The notes beneath the pieces were generated by a model. It did no database searches and was not told the DNA's origin. It saw only the letters and a list, made by a program, of their open reading frames with translations. A stretch of 64,000 bases of DNA from Simplicispira hankyongi. GTDB taxonomy: Bacteria > Pseudomonadota > Gammaproteobacteria > Burkholderiales > Burkholderiaceae_C. The position numbers were made by a program, and so were the translations under genes. The stretch spans positions 1 to 64,000 of the forward strand of contig NZ_QXJC01000003.1 of the NCBI RefSeq assembly GCF_003570885.1. Reading direction: 5' to 3'. This document shows positions 20,721-29,282 of the stretch, in pieces (positions within the stretch are counted from its first letter, which is position 1; each line of letters opens with the position of its first letter).

Positions 20721-20883
20721 GCGTGCGTCCTTTGGCCCCTCGGGGCGTGCTGAAAGCGGTGGATTATCCCGCCCCGCCAAGCGCATGGCGGCACCGGCTG
20801 TGTACAGAATGCTTCTGATTCGCTTGCGCAAGTGAGGCAGGTTGCGCTACACACGAGGACTTTTCTCTCTGGAGCAGATTTCC

Positions 20884-22389
20884 ATGGCCCATCGCAAGAG
20901 TCCAGCCCGCCTCGCCAAAGACGCCCGCGTAGCATATTTTCAAGCATTGGGGGCCAGTCAGGCGGCACCCCCCACCCTGCCATGGGATGCTGCGGCACGG
21001 CTGGAGGCGGCACTGGCGGGGCGCATCGTGCTGCCTTCGAGCCCCGACTACAACGCCGCCCGGCAAGAGTCGAATCCCGCGTTCCAGGCATTCCCGCAGC
21101 TCATCGTGTACTGCATCTGTGAGAACGATGTGCTCGAATGCCTGGCCGTCGCACAGCGATACAACCTCTGGGTGGCCGTGCGCTGCGGCGGCCACAGCAC
21201 CGCCGGCTACTCGGTGAACGACGGCATGGTGGTGGATCTGAGCGAAATGCGCGGCGTGGTGCTCGACCGCCCGGCCCACCGGGTGCATGTGCTGCCCGGC
21301 ACTGATTTCGACCATTTCAACGCTGCCATGAACCACACCGGCTGGCATGTGCCGACCGGGGCCTGCGGCAGCGTGTGTGTCGGCGGCTTTGTGCAGGGTG
21401 GCGGCTATGGCTACACCTCACGCGCGTTTGGCATCCAGAGCGATCTGGTCGAATCCATGCGCGTGGCGCTTGCCGATGGCCGTATCGTCACCGCCAGCGA
21501 GCGCGAAAACCCTCTGCTGTGGTGGGCCATGCGCGGAGGCACGGGCGGCAACTTCGGCGTGCTGCTACAGGTGACCTACCGCATGCTGCCGCTCGACCAG
21601 GTCTGGGCCTGGTCCATTGGCTGGGATGCTGCCAGCGCTGCGCAGGTGCTTGAACTGCTGCAGCGTCACTACATGCGCACAGGAGCGCCGGATGCGCTGG
21701 GCTACATGATGAACCTGGGCATCCTGAACGGGCAACCGGTGTACATGGCACAGGGCATGTTCTGCGGCACGGCCGAGGCGGGCATGCAGGCCATTGCGCC
21801 CTTGCTCGCCATCCCCGGCGCACAGTTGCTGGTCAGCAAAACCGGGACCTATCCGGACATGAACGTCTGGCTCGAAGACCACCCTTACACGCTGCCCGAC
21901 GCCCTGCCAGAGGGTATTTGCGAAACCAAAGCCTGCGGTTACATCAGCCAACCCCTTACACAGGCGCAGTGGCAAAGCATCGTCGACTTCTTCGCCACCT
22001 CGCCCAACCCGTGGTCGCTTGCCTACCTGGAGCCATACGGTGGCGCCATCAACCGCTACCCGGTGCAGGACAGCGCCTTCATTCACCGCAATGTGGACGC
22101 CGACTTGGTGGTCGATGTGTTCTGGCGCAACCCGCAGGAGCGCGTACAGATGGAGGCCTGGCTCGATCGTTTCATGCAACTGGTACGCCCATTTCTGAAC
22201 GGGCACGTGTACCAGAACTACCCCGACAGCCGTCTGCAAAATTTCAGCGACGCCTATTGGGGGCCAGCCTACCCGACCCTGCAGCGCGCCAAGGCAGCGT
22301 ACGACCCAGGCAATTTCTTTTGCTTCGAACAAAGCATTGCCCTGCCAGGCGGCCAAGGGGGCAACGCTCAGGCAGGCATATCGGCGTAG
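20884..22389 (+). CDS. FAD-linked oxidoreductase, berberine-bridge-enzyme type
   Basis: A 501-residue flavoprotein of the PCMH/FAD_binding_4 family with a C-terminal BBE domain. Start at ATG 20884 with GGAG upstream. RCGGHSTAGYS (about 99-109) contains the His that attaches the FAD 8-alpha position. GACGSVCVGGFVQGGGYG (about 158-175) contains the Cys aligned with the 6-S-cysteinyl residue of berberine bridge enzyme, so bicovalent FAD is likely. The C-terminus YQNYPDSRLQNFSDAYWG ... YDPGNFFCFEQSI is the BBE domain. Such enzymes oxidise sugars, alcohols or alkaloids; the substrate here is unknown. Its 3' end overlaps the convergent GGDEF gene by 22 bp. Confidence 0.87.
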   Translation: MAHRKSPARLAKDARVAYFQALGASQAAPPTLPWDAAARLEAALAGRIVLPSSPDYNAARQESNPAFQAFPQLIVYCICENDVLECLAVAQRYNLWVAVRCGGHSTAGYSVNDGMVVDLSEMRGVVLDRPAHRVHVLPGTDFDHFNAAMNHTGWHVPTGACGSVCVGGFVQGGGYGYTSRAFGIQSDLVESMRVALADGRIVTASERENPLLWWAMRGGTGGNFGVLLQVTYRMLPLDQVWAWSIGWDAASAAQVLELLQRHYMRTGAPDALGYMMNLGILNGQPVYMAQGMFCGTAEAGMQAIAPLLAIPGAQLLVSKTGTYPDMNVWLEDHPYTLPDALPEGICETKACGYISQPLTQAQWQSIVDFFATSPNPWSLAYLEPYGGAINRYPVQDSAFIHRNVDADLVVDVFWRNPQERVQMEAWLDRFMQLVRPFLNGHVYQNYPDSRLQNFSDAYWGPAYPTLQRAKAAYDPGNFFCFEQSIALPGGQGGNAQAGISA

Positions 22390-23687
22390 CGCAGGCATCC
22401 TTTGCCTTCGCGCTTGGCGGCATACATCGCCTGGTCGGCAGCCCCCATTAGCACGTCGATCTCGCCCGCCATGGGTGGGTGCACCGCCACGCCAATGCTG
22501 GCGCCCACGCACAGGCTGTTTCCGTCCACCACCATGGGCTGATTCAGCGCTTCGATGATGCGGTGCCCTATGACATGGGGTTCGTGGAGCGTGAGGTCGC
22601 TGTCGAGCATGACGAGGAACTCATCTCCCCCCAGACGCGCCACGGTATCGCCCTCGCGCACCGCACCCATCAGCCGCTGCGCGACGATGCGCAGGACTTC
22701 GTCGCCCGCCTGGTGGCCCTGCTCATCATTGACGCGCTTGAAACCATCGAGGTCAATGAACAGCAGCGCCACGCCGCTGCCACCGCACTTGGCCAGCGCC
22801 AACGAGATGCCGAGTTGCTCATGAAACGCGGCGCGGTTGTACAAACCCGTGAGCGCATCGTGGTTCGCCACATACTGCTGTTGGCGCGCGATCTGCACCC
22901 GGTCCGACACATCCTGCACCAGCGCCATGATGGACGTGACACTGCCATGCGTGTCCGTCAACGCCGAGTTGAACCACTCGGCGTGAATTTCGGTGCCGTC
23001 TTGGCGCACCAAACAGGTTTCTGCACGGTTTTGCCCTTCGTGCCCTTGTTGCAGACGCTGCAGCGCCTGGTTCAGACGCTCGTCCACCGACTGAAGCAAA
23101 TCCGGCAAATAGCGCCCCTCAAGCGTCTCCTCCTGCTCCCAGCCCATGAGTTGAACGGCACGTTCCGAGCAATGCAGCAGGCGCAGCTCCTGGTCCATCT
23201 CCAGCACCGCCAACGGGCTGTTGTCCATGTGCGAGGAGAGGCGCTGGTTCGCAGCCCGCAGGGCGCTCATGGTCACCTGCAGCTCGTGCACATCGAGCGC
23301 CGAGGTGATGAAACCGGCAATCTCGCCGCTGGCATTGCGCGCCGGCGTCAGGCAGATGGTGCGCCAATCCTCCGCGCCATAGGGGTTGCGCAGCAGGCGC
23401 TGGTATTCCATGCGCTCACCAGCTAACACCCGTTCGACAAAAGGCATGAAGCGCAGGCTGTCTGCAGCGCCATAGAGGTCAATGAGGGTCTTGCCCACAA
23501 TTTGATCGCTCGTGGTTTCGAACCAGCGTGCGTATTCGTCGTTGCAATAGACCACCTGCAACTCGCGATTGATCAGCGCCACCGTTGCGCCAGTGCCGCG
23601 CGTGATCACGTCCAGGATGGCGCTGTCTGGCAGCCCCAGTGCAAGTGAACTGGCGGAATGGGGCGGTGGTGGGCAGTCGGTTGTCAT
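22368..23687 (-). CDS. PAS-domain diguanylate cyclase (GGDEF)
   Basis: A 439-residue protein (start 23687, MTTDCPPPP; 23729 is possible). Two PAS domains are followed by a GGDEF domain. PAS1 spans about 25-145 (VITRGTGATVALINRELQVVY ... DVHELQ) and PAS2 about 155-270 (MDNSPLAVLEMDQELRLLHC ... ALVQDVSDR). NHDALTGLYNRAAF, FIDLDGFKRVND and the active-site RLGGDEF (about 350-356) mark the cyclase. It probably makes cyclic di-GMP in response to a small-molecule or redox signal. No transmembrane segment is seen, so it is cytosolic. No obvious RxxD inhibitory site stands out. Confidence 0.9.
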   Translation of the reverse strand: MTTDCPPPPHSASSLALGLPDSAILDVITRGTGATVALINRELQVVYCNDEYARWFETTSDQIVGKTLIDLYGAADSLRFMPFVERVLAGERMEYQRLLRNPYGAEDWRTICLTPARNASGEIAGFITSALDVHELQVTMSALRAANQRLSSHMDNSPLAVLEMDQELRLLHCSERAVQLMGWEQEETLEGRYLPDLLQSVDERLNQALQRLQQGHEGQNRAETCLVRQDGTEIHAEWFNSALTDTHGSVTSIMALVQDVSDRVQIARQQQYVANHDALTGLYNRAAFHEQLGISLALAKCGGSGVALLFIDLDGFKRVNDEQGHQAGDEVLRIVAQRLMGAVREGDTVARLGGDEFLVMLDSDLTLHEPHVIGHRIIEALNQPMVVDGNSLCVGASIGVAVHPPMAGEIDVLMGAADQAMYAAKREGKGCLRYADMPA

Positions 23688-23989
23688 GCGAAGACGAAAG
23701 CGGCGTCCAAATCGGTGAGCCGTCTGCAAGCGGCGGCACGTGGCATCAAGACAGCCCTTCTCGAATGAAGATTCGTTAGAGCGATGTAACCATTTGTTGA
23801 AACCAGCTTATCAGCTTTTGCGCAGGCACGTGCGCCGCCGAAACCGGGAGAAGACCCACAAGGGCAACGCATTTCACGCACCGATAAAGCACTTGGCGGC
23901 GGGAATTTCGCATTCTGTCGCAATCGTGTAGCCAGGAAAGGCCGTGGCAGCGAGAGTACGGCCTCCTCGCCAATATTCAAAGGTTCACC
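23688..23989. other. Intergenic region, no gene recognised
   Basis: About 300 bp between the divergent GGDEF gene and a membrane protein gene. It is less GC-rich around 23760-23820 and should hold the two promoters, but no operator, repeat family member or RNA gene could be recognised. An AAAGG ribosome-binding site precedes the ATG at 23990. Confidence 0.5.
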
Positions 23990-24556
23990 ATGCTTCTGAC
24001 CCTCGCCACCCAGCAGCCCCGCATGCTGCTAGCCATCGTCCAGCACACTCCCACCTGGGTGTGGATGCTGCTTGCCGCCCTGATCTGGCTGGGCGCCAGC
24101 CAGCTCTTTGCGCGCAGCGCCGGCCTGCGCCGGGTGCTGTTGATGCCAATGACCATGGCGGTGTTCTCGGCCTGGGGCATGGCTTCGGCCTTTGGCGGCG
24201 CATCGCAGATCGCCGGCATTCTGGCCGCCTGGCTGGCCACCGCCTGCGCCGTGGCGGCGGTCTCGCTGTGGCTGCACCGCGCGCCACCCGCGGGCGCACG
24301 CTACGACGCCACGAGCCAGCGCTTTCATCTGCCGGGCAGCGCCTGGCCCCTGCTGCTCATCGTGGGGATATTCTTGGTGAAATATGGGGTGGGCGTGGAG
24401 CTGGCCTTACAGCCGCCACTGGCACACGACAACCACTTTGCCTTCCAGGTTGCCATGCTGTATGGGGCTTTCAACGGCGTGTTTGCGGCCCGCGCCGGGC
24501 GGCTGCTGCGCCTGGCAAGAACCGGCACCCCCGCACAAACCATCGCCATCGCCTGA
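23990..24556 (+). CDS. Multi-pass membrane protein, unknown function (DUF6622-like)
   Basis: A 188-residue integral membrane protein with about five hydrophobic helices (for example VWMLLAALIWLGAS, MAVFSAWGMASAFGG, ILAAWLATACAVAAVSLWL, WPLLLIVGIFLVKYGVG). It resembles small uncharacterised inner-membrane proteins common in Burkholderiales. It is followed 11 bp later by a 2TM-domain gene and is likely in the same operon. The function is unknown. Confidence 0.65.
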   Translation: MLLTLATQQPRMLLAIVQHTPTWVWMLLAALIWLGASQLFARSAGLRRVLLMPMTMAVFSAWGMASAFGGASQIAGILAAWLATACAVAAVSLWLHRAPPAGARYDATSQRFHLPGSAWPLLLIVGIFLVKYGVGVELALQPPLAHDNHFAFQVAMLYGAFNGVFAARAGRLLRLARTGTPAQTIAIA

Positions 24557-24567
24557 AAGACTACACC

Positions 24568-24867
24568 ATGGCCCGCACCACATCCCCCCTGAGCGCCGAA
24601 GCACTCGAACGCTTGGCGCAGCGCCGCGCCAGGGCCAAAATGGGCTGGTACGCGCACGCCTCGGTGTACCTCCTGGTCAATCTGCTGCTGGTCACGCTGT
24701 CGGCGAGCAGCGGCCGCCACTGGGCGGTGTTCCCGGCGCTCGGCTGGGGTCTGGGCCTGCTGGTGCATGGTGTGTCCGTGTTTCTGTTGGCCAGCGGCAG
24801 CGATCTGCACGAGCGCCTGGTGCAGGCCGAGCGCAATCGCCTGGTTGCGCAAGACCGCCGCTCCTGA
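24568..24867 (+). CDS. 2TM domain-containing protein, copy 1
   Basis: A 99-residue protein with the 2TM pattern: amphipathic N-terminus (LAQRRARAKMGWYAHASVYLLVNLLLVTL), a short loop, then WAVFPALGWGLGLLVHGVSVFLL and a charged C-terminus (ERLVQAERNRL). It is clearly paralogous to the gene at 26000 (shared RRARAKMGWY/RRAGAKLGWY and FPALGWGLGL/FPLLGWGLGL). 2TM domains are often near or fused to LytTR signalling proteins, as here. Role unknown. Confidence 0.8.
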   Translation: MARTTSPLSAEALERLAQRRARAKMGWYAHASVYLLVNLLLVTLSASSGRHWAVFPALGWGLGLLVHGVSVFLLASGSDLHERLVQAERNRLVAQDRRS

Positions 24868-24893
24868 GTGCGCTACCCCCGAGAGACAGCTTC

Positions 24894-25940
24894 ATGAAGC
24901 AGCTACTGACGGCATCTTGCCTGGCCTTTGCCACCATGGCAGGCCACGCGGGCGTGGGTTTGATGGAACTGCCCGGCGCCCAAGGTGATGGCCCGGTCAC
25001 CGTGTTCTACCCAGCCAGCGAAGCAGACGAACCCGTTCAGCGCGGCCCCTTCTCGCTGCAACTGGCCTGGCAAGGCACCCCCGTGCAAGGCAATGGCCGG
25101 CTGGTTGTCATCTCGCATGGCTCCGGCGGCAGCCCCTGGGTGCACACCGATCTGGCCCGCGCGCTGGTCACGGCCGGATTCGTGGTGGCGCTGCCCGAAC
25201 ATGCGGGCGACAACTACAAAGACCCGTCCAGCCCCGGCCCAGAGAGCTGGAAACGGCGCCCCGCCGAGGTCTCCCGCGCGGTGGATACCGTGGCACGGGA
25301 TGCCCGGCTGGCGCCCCTTCTGGCCCTGGACAAGGTGGGCATTTTCGGCGGCTCGGCCGGCGGCCATACGGCCCTGGTGTTCGCCGGGGGCCGCTGGTCC
25401 CCCGCGCGCTTTGCGCAGCATTGCGAAGCCCACATCGCAGAGGACTTCTCTTCCTGCGTGGGCTTCATTACGCGCTTGCACGGCGACCTGCTGGACGGGC
25501 TGAAGAAGGCCGTGGCGCTGGCCGTGATCCGCTACCGCTTTGGCGACGACACCCTGTACGCCTACCACGACCCGCGCGTGCAGGCGGCCGTGGCCAGCGT
25601 GCCCTTTGCCGCCGACTTCGACATGGCCAGCCTGGCCGCCCCGCGCATTCCCTTGGGCCTGGTCACCGCCGGGAAAGACACCAACCAGGTGCCGCGCTTT
25701 CACAGCAGCGCCGTGCTGGCCGCCTGCCAGGACCGCTGCACGCTCATCGCCCACCTGCCGAACGCGGGCCATGGCGCCATGCTCTCGCCGATGCCCCCAT
25801 TGCGCCTGCTCAATGGCGTGGAGCGCGAACTGCTGGGCGACCCGCCCGATTTCGACCGCAGCGTATTGCCCCAGGTGGATGCACGCATCGTGGCCTTCTT
25901 TGCCGCGCACCTGCAACCCTTGCAACAGCGCGCGCAATGA
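24894..25940 (+). CDS. Secreted alpha/beta hydrolase (dienelactone-hydrolase/PAF-acetylhydrolase-like)
   Basis: A 348-residue exported hydrolase. Start at ATG 24894 (MKQLLTASCLAFATMAGHAG), giving a signal peptide; the longer frame from 24384 lies over other genes. Core motifs are VVISHGSGGSPWVHTDLARAL (oxyanion region), GIFGGSAGGHTAL (nucleophile elbow GGSAGG, about 158-163), GKDTNQVPRF (Asp candidate) and NAGHGAM (His). Cys residues (QHCEAHIAEDFSSC, AACQDRC) could form periplasmic disulfides. It is sandwiched between two paralogous 2TM genes. The substrate is unknown. Confidence 0.8.
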   Translation: MKQLLTASCLAFATMAGHAGVGLMELPGAQGDGPVTVFYPASEADEPVQRGPFSLQLAWQGTPVQGNGRLVVISHGSGGSPWVHTDLARALVTAGFVVALPEHAGDNYKDPSSPGPESWKRRPAEVSRAVDTVARDARLAPLLALDKVGIFGGSAGGHTALVFAGGRWSPARFAQHCEAHIAEDFSSCVGFITRLHGDLLDGLKKAVALAVIRYRFGDDTLYAYHDPRVQAAVASVPFAADFDMASLAAPRIPLGLVTAGKDTNQVPRFHSSAVLAACQDRCTLIAHLPNAGHGAMLSPMPPLRLLNGVERELLGDPPDFDRSVLPQVDARIVAFFAAHLQPLQQRAQ

Positions 25941-25999
25941 AGGCGGACTTTGCCCCCGGTGCGCCAAGACCGAACACCCGCCCTTGCCTAAAATCCCCC

Positions 26000-26296
26000 A
26001 TGCCCACACCCCTCTCCCCCGAAACGATCGAACAGCTCGCCCGCAGGCGTGCCGGCGCCAAGCTCGGCTGGTACCTGCACGCGCTGGTGTTCATCCTGGT
26101 GAATCTGGGGCTCTTCGCCCTGTCGCGCCATGGATTCGGCAGCCGGCCCTGGTCGGTCTTCCCGCTGCTGGGCTGGGGTTTGGGGCTGGCGCTGCACGGT
26201 ATCTCGGTGTTTGTGCTGGGCACAGGCAGCAGCCTGCGCGAGCGCATGGTGCAAAAGGAGCGCGAGCGGTTGCAGCGCCAGCGCGATGGACACTGA
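26000..26296 (+). CDS. 2TM domain-containing protein, copy 2
   Basis: A 98-residue protein paralogous to the one at 24568: RRRAGAKLGWYLHALVFILVNLGLFAL, then WSVFPLLGWGLGLALHGISVFVL and a charged tail (RERMVQKERERLQRQ). Its stop overlaps the ATG of the following sensor kinase gene (26286) by 11 bp, so the two are translationally coupled. That suggests it works with the LytS/LytTR pair, perhaps as an accessory membrane component. This is inferred from context only. Confidence 0.8.
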   Translation: MPTPLSPETIEQLARRRAGAKLGWYLHALVFILVNLGLFALSRHGFGSRPWSVFPLLGWGLGLALHGISVFVLGTGSSLRERMVQKERERLQRQRDGH

Positions 26297-27386
26297 CACC
26301 GCGACCCAAGCGGCGCAAGCCCAAAGAATCGACTGGATCGACAAGCTGCGGCATCTGCTGCAGACCCTGGCCTTCTGCCTGGCCATCGCGGCCCTTCAAT
26401 ATGCCGTCCAGCCCGAACGGCCCTACGAATTCCCCCTGGTCTATTCGCTGGCCATCGGCAGCCTGACCTGGGCCTGCATCGATTTCGGGCGCCATCTGTT
26501 CCCCTCCAGTGCCGCGACCGGTTGGCCCGCCGGTGTGCCAGGCATTGCGCTGCCTGCGTGCGGCATGGTGCTGGGCTACCTGGGCGGCACGGCGCTAGCC
26601 GACGCGTGGTTTGGGTTTTCCTCGTGGGATACGGGTGGTCGGGCGCAACTGCGTATTTCGGTGGTCATCACGCTGGTGGCCGGGCTTGTGGGCACGTATT
26701 TCTTCTACAGCCGGGGGCACCGCGCCACGCTGCGTGCACAGATGAGCGAAGTCCGTGCCCAGGCCACCGAAACACGGCTCAAACTCCTGGAAGCCCAGTT
26801 GGAGCCTCACATGGTGTTCAACACCCTGGCCAACCTGCGCGTGCTGATCGCCACCGACCCGCCGCGCGCCCAGGCCATGCTGGACCACCTGATCGCCTAC
26901 CTGCGCGCCACTCTGGGCGGTGCCCGCTCCGCGCTGCACCCGCTCGCCGATGAGTTTGCGCGCCTGGCCGACTACCTGGAAATCATGGCCGTGCGCATGG
27001 GGCCGCGCCTGGCCTTCACACTGGAGTTGCCCGATGCGCTGCGGGATATGCCGGTGCCGCCGCTGCTGCTGCAGCCACTGGTGGAGAACGCCATTCGCCA
27101 CGGGCTGGAGCCGCAGGTCGGCGGTGGCCACATCGCTCTGCGCGCCAGCACCCTGCCCGGCCCTGCGGGCACGCTGCTGCGGCTCGAAGTGGTGGATACC
27201 GGCGTCGGCCTTCGTGCGTCGCCCGAGCACGCCACGGACCGCCCCGGCAGCCACTTTGGGCTGGTGCAGGTGCGCGAGCGGCTCAGCACCTTGTACGGCG
27301 AGCACGGAACTCTCGAATTGATAGCTTGTGGCGCAAGCGGAACAAGCGCTAGAGTCACTTTTCCATTGAATTCACCCACCCCATGA
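26286..27386 (+). CDS. LytS/YehU-type sensor histidine kinase
   Basis: A 366-residue membrane kinase. Start ATG 26286 lies inside the end of the 2TM gene. Four N-terminal hydrophobic segments (about 20-150) precede a coiled linker and the His_kinase domain EAQLEPHMVFNTLANLRVLI, with the phospho-acceptor His near residue 174. The ATPase region has LLLQPLVENAIRHGLEP (N box) and VVDTGVGL (G1). The last 25 residues (ELIACGASGTSARVTF) are encoded by a dispersed repeat copy, replacing the usual end of the HATPase fold. It partners the LytTR regulator that overlaps its stop by 4 bp. Confidence 0.9.
   Translation: MDTDTATQAAQAQRIDWIDKLRHLLQTLAFCLAIAALQYAVQPERPYEFPLVYSLAIGSLTWACIDFGRHLFPSSAATGWPAGVPGIALPACGMVLGYLGGTALADAWFGFSSWDTGGRAQLRISVVITLVAGLVGTYFFYSRGHRATLRAQMSEVRAQATETRLKLLEAQLEPHMVFNTLANLRVLIATDPPRAQAMLDHLIAYLRATLGGARSALHPLADEFARLADYLEIMAVRMGPRLAFTLELPDALRDMPVPPLLLQPLVENAIRHGLEPQVGGGHIALRASTLPGPAGTLLRLEVVDTGVGLRASPEHATDRPGSHFGLVQVRERLSTLYGEHGTLELIACGASGTSARVTFPLNSPTP
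27314..27371 (-). repeat. Dispersed short repeat, copy 3 (inside kinase 3' end)
   Basis: AATTGATAGCTTGTGGCGC ... CAAGCGCTAGAGTCACTTTT is a member of the AGCT..GCGC family, lying in frame at the 3' end of the LytS-like gene. It ends about 12 bp before the next start codon. Confidence 0.7.
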
Positions 27387-28201
27387 ATCTCTCCCACCCG
27401 CGCGCCCTGATTGCCGAGGACGAGCCCCTGCTGGCAGCCGACCTGCAGCACGCGCTGGCCCAGGCCTGGCCCGAACTGCAGATTCTGGCCAGCGTGGGCG
27501 ACGGCCTGTCTGCCGTGCGCGAAGCGCTGGCGCTGCAGCCTGAAGTGCTGTTCTTCGACATCCGCATGCCGGGCCAGAGTGGGCTGGACGCCGCCGCTGA
27601 ACTGGTGGACGCCTGGCCGGACGGCAACCCCTTCCCGGCGCTGGTCTTCCTCACCGCCTACGACCAGTACGCCGTACAGGCTTTCGAGGCGCAGGCGGTG
27701 GACTATTTGCTCAAACCCCTGCAGGCCGGGCGCTTGCAGAAAACCGTGGCGCGCGTGCAGCAACTGCTGGCCGCACGCAGCAGCGCCGCGCTGCTGCCAG
27801 AGACCACGCTCGCCCAGTTGCGCAGCCTGCTCGGGGCCGGGCCCAGCCCTGCGACGGGCGCCGCCCCCGCAGGCGGCCTGCTGCGCTTCATCCAGGCCGG
27901 ACACGGCAGCCGCATCGAGATGGTGCCGGTCGATGAGGTGCTGGTGTTCGAGGCGGCCGACAAATACGTGCGCGTGCTCACCGCCACGCGCGAGCACCTG
28001 ATCCGCACGCCGCTGCGCGAACTGTTGGCCCAGCTCGACACGCAGCAGTTCTGGCAGATCCACCGTGGCACGCTGGTGCGCGCCAGCGCCATCGCCAGCG
28101 CGGTGCGCAGCGAGAGCGGCAAGCTCACCCTGCAGCTGCATGGCCGGGCGGAAGCATTCGCCGTCAGCCGGCTGTATGCGGCGCAGTTCCGGGCGATGTA
28201 G
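27383..28201 (+). CDS. LytTR-family response regulator
   Basis: A 272-residue regulator. The receiver domain (about 7-125) has acidic EDE at 12-14, the phospho-accepting Asp in FFDIRMPGQSG (about 58), Thr in LTAYD and Lys in LLKPLQAG. After a roughly 45-residue Ala/Pro linker comes a LytTR DNA-binding domain (about 170-268): EMVPVDEVLVFEAADKYVRVL and FWQIHRGTLVRASAI. It starts with ATG overlapping the kinase stop. It is typical of AlgR/LytR-type systems; target genes may include the neighbouring 2TM and hydrolase genes. Confidence 0.92.
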   Translation: MNLSHPRALIAEDEPLLAADLQHALAQAWPELQILASVGDGLSAVREALALQPEVLFFDIRMPGQSGLDAAAELVDAWPDGNPFPALVFLTAYDQYAVQAFEAQAVDYLLKPLQAGRLQKTVARVQQLLAARSSAALLPETTLAQLRSLLGAGPSPATGAAPAGGLLRFIQAGHGSRIEMVPVDEVLVFEAADKYVRVLTATREHLIRTPLRELLAQLDTQQFWQIHRGTLVRASAIASAVRSESGKLTLQLHGRAEAFAVSRLYAAQFRAM

Positions 28202-28205
28202 CCAG

Positions 28206-28266
28206 AATTTCAAGCATTTTTGGCCTCTAGCGCAATAGCAGCAAGCGCGAGCAGCTATTATTTCTG
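28206..28266 (+). repeat. Dispersed short repeat, copy 4
   Basis: TTTTTGGCCTCTAGCGCAAT ... AGCAAGCGCGAGCAGCTATT lies between the LytTR gene and the convergent ABC ATPase gene. It is a family member with both arms clear; it may also serve as a terminator region. Confidence 0.8.
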
Positions 28267-28273
28267 AAGCACT

Positions 28274-28891
28274 TTATGCCGCATCCGGCAGCGCCAGCTC
28301 CGCCGCCCAGGGCACATCCGCCAGAGGTGCATCGTGCGCCACCACGATCACGCGATTCGGCTGCTGCGCCGCTTCGGCAATGGCGGCTGCCAGGTAGCGT
28401 GCCGAAGCAAGGTCCAGCCCGGCCAGCGGCTCGTCGATCAGCGTCAGCGGCGCGCCACTGGCCAGCGCGGCCGCCAGCCAGGCCTTGCGGCGCGTGCCGG
28501 TCGAGAGCATGAAGAAGGCCTTTTCCTGGTGCGGCGCCAGCGCAAAGCCATCCACATGCCGCGCCAGTGCCGCGGCGTCCCAAGCCGGGTAGCGCGCCGC
28601 AAGCGCACGCCACCAGTCGCGCACCAGCCGCTTTTCGCAGCCCGCGGCGTCGCGCTCGGACCAGAACACCTGGGCAGGCTGCACGGGGGCGCCGTGCAGC
28701 AGAATGCGCCCCCGCGCTGCCGGCAAGGCACCTGCCAGCAAGCGCAAGACGGTGGTCTTGCCGCTGCCCGGCCCACCCTGCACCAGGGCGGCGCCAGCGG
28801 GCACGCGCCAGTCGAGCGCAGGAAACGGCGTGCCGTGCGGCCAGTGCACCTCTATCTGTTCAAGGACGAGAGCGGGTTCGATGCGGGTCAT
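28274..28891 (-). CDS. ABC transporter ATP-binding protein (orphan)
   Basis: A 205-residue ABC ATPase. Start at 28891 (MTRIEPALVLEQIEVHW). Walker A is GGPGSGKTT (39-47). The signature region LSTGTRRKAWLAAAL (about 145) has LSTGT in place of LSGGQ. Walker B is LTLIDEPLAGLD (about 163-174) and the H-loop is VVAHDAP. Its small size and compact nucleotide domain resemble CcmA/YhaQ-like ATPases. No permease gene is adjacent, so it either works with a distant permease or has another role. It is divergent from the small gene at 28917. Confidence 0.8.
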   Translation of the reverse strand: MTRIEPALVLEQIEVHWPHGTPFPALDWRVPAGAALVQGGPGSGKTTVLRLLAGALPAARGRILLHGAPVQPAQVFWSERDAAGCEKRLVRDWWRALAARYPAWDAAALARHVDGFALAPHQEKAFFMLSTGTRRKAWLAAALASGAPLTLIDEPLAGLDLASARYLAAAIAEAAQQPNRVIVVAHDAPLADVPWAAELALPDAA

Positions 28892-28916
28892 GGCGGGCGG
28901 AGGGGACAATGCCCCC

Positions 28917-29282
28917 ATGGTGTTGAACTACCTCGATTTTGACTACAGCGAAGACGGCCATGGCAGCGCTAGCTGGGACGCCATGGCCTGCGTGCTGCCC
29001 GAGCGCCTGGACGCGGCGCTGCGCGAGGTGCAGGCCGTGCTCACCTGGGCGTGCGCCGAATGGGGAGCGCCCGTTGAAGGGGACGCTGCCGCCGACTGGG
29101 ACTTCGACCTGCAATGCCAGCAGGAGGATGCGGGTGACCTGAGCACGCGCTTCGACGTCGAGACGGCCCGTCTGCAGCACAGCCCACCGGCCATGGGCGG
29201 CGGGCGCTGCACGCTCACGCTGACGTTGAGCGCCACCCCAGCTTTTGGCGAGGCCCTGCAGGAACGGTTCTCAATCGGTTAA
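28917..29282 (+). CDS. Hypothetical protein
   Basis: A 121-residue acidic soluble protein (MVLNYLDFDYSEDGHGSASWDAMACVLPERLDAAL). It has no signal peptide or membrane segment, and residues DWDFDLQCQQEDAGDL are strongly acidic. ATG 28917 lies 25 bp from the divergent ABC gene start. The 3' end overlaps the convergent nodT gene by 12 bp. No domain was recognised; homologous small proteins of this kind occur in Comamonadaceae, but the function is unknown. Confidence 0.65.
   Translation: MVLNYLDFDYSEDGHGSASWDAMACVLPERLDAALREVQAVLTWACAEWGAPVEGDAAADWDFDLQCQQEDAGDLSTRFDVETARLQHSPPAMGGGRCTLTLTLSATPAFGEALQERFSIG

Noticed and set aside
20842-20883. Longer start for the berberine-bridge-type oxidoreductase
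   Set aside because: The extra codons ([14 protein letters not shown]) overlap the promoter and ribosome-binding region; GGAG precedes the ATG at 20884.
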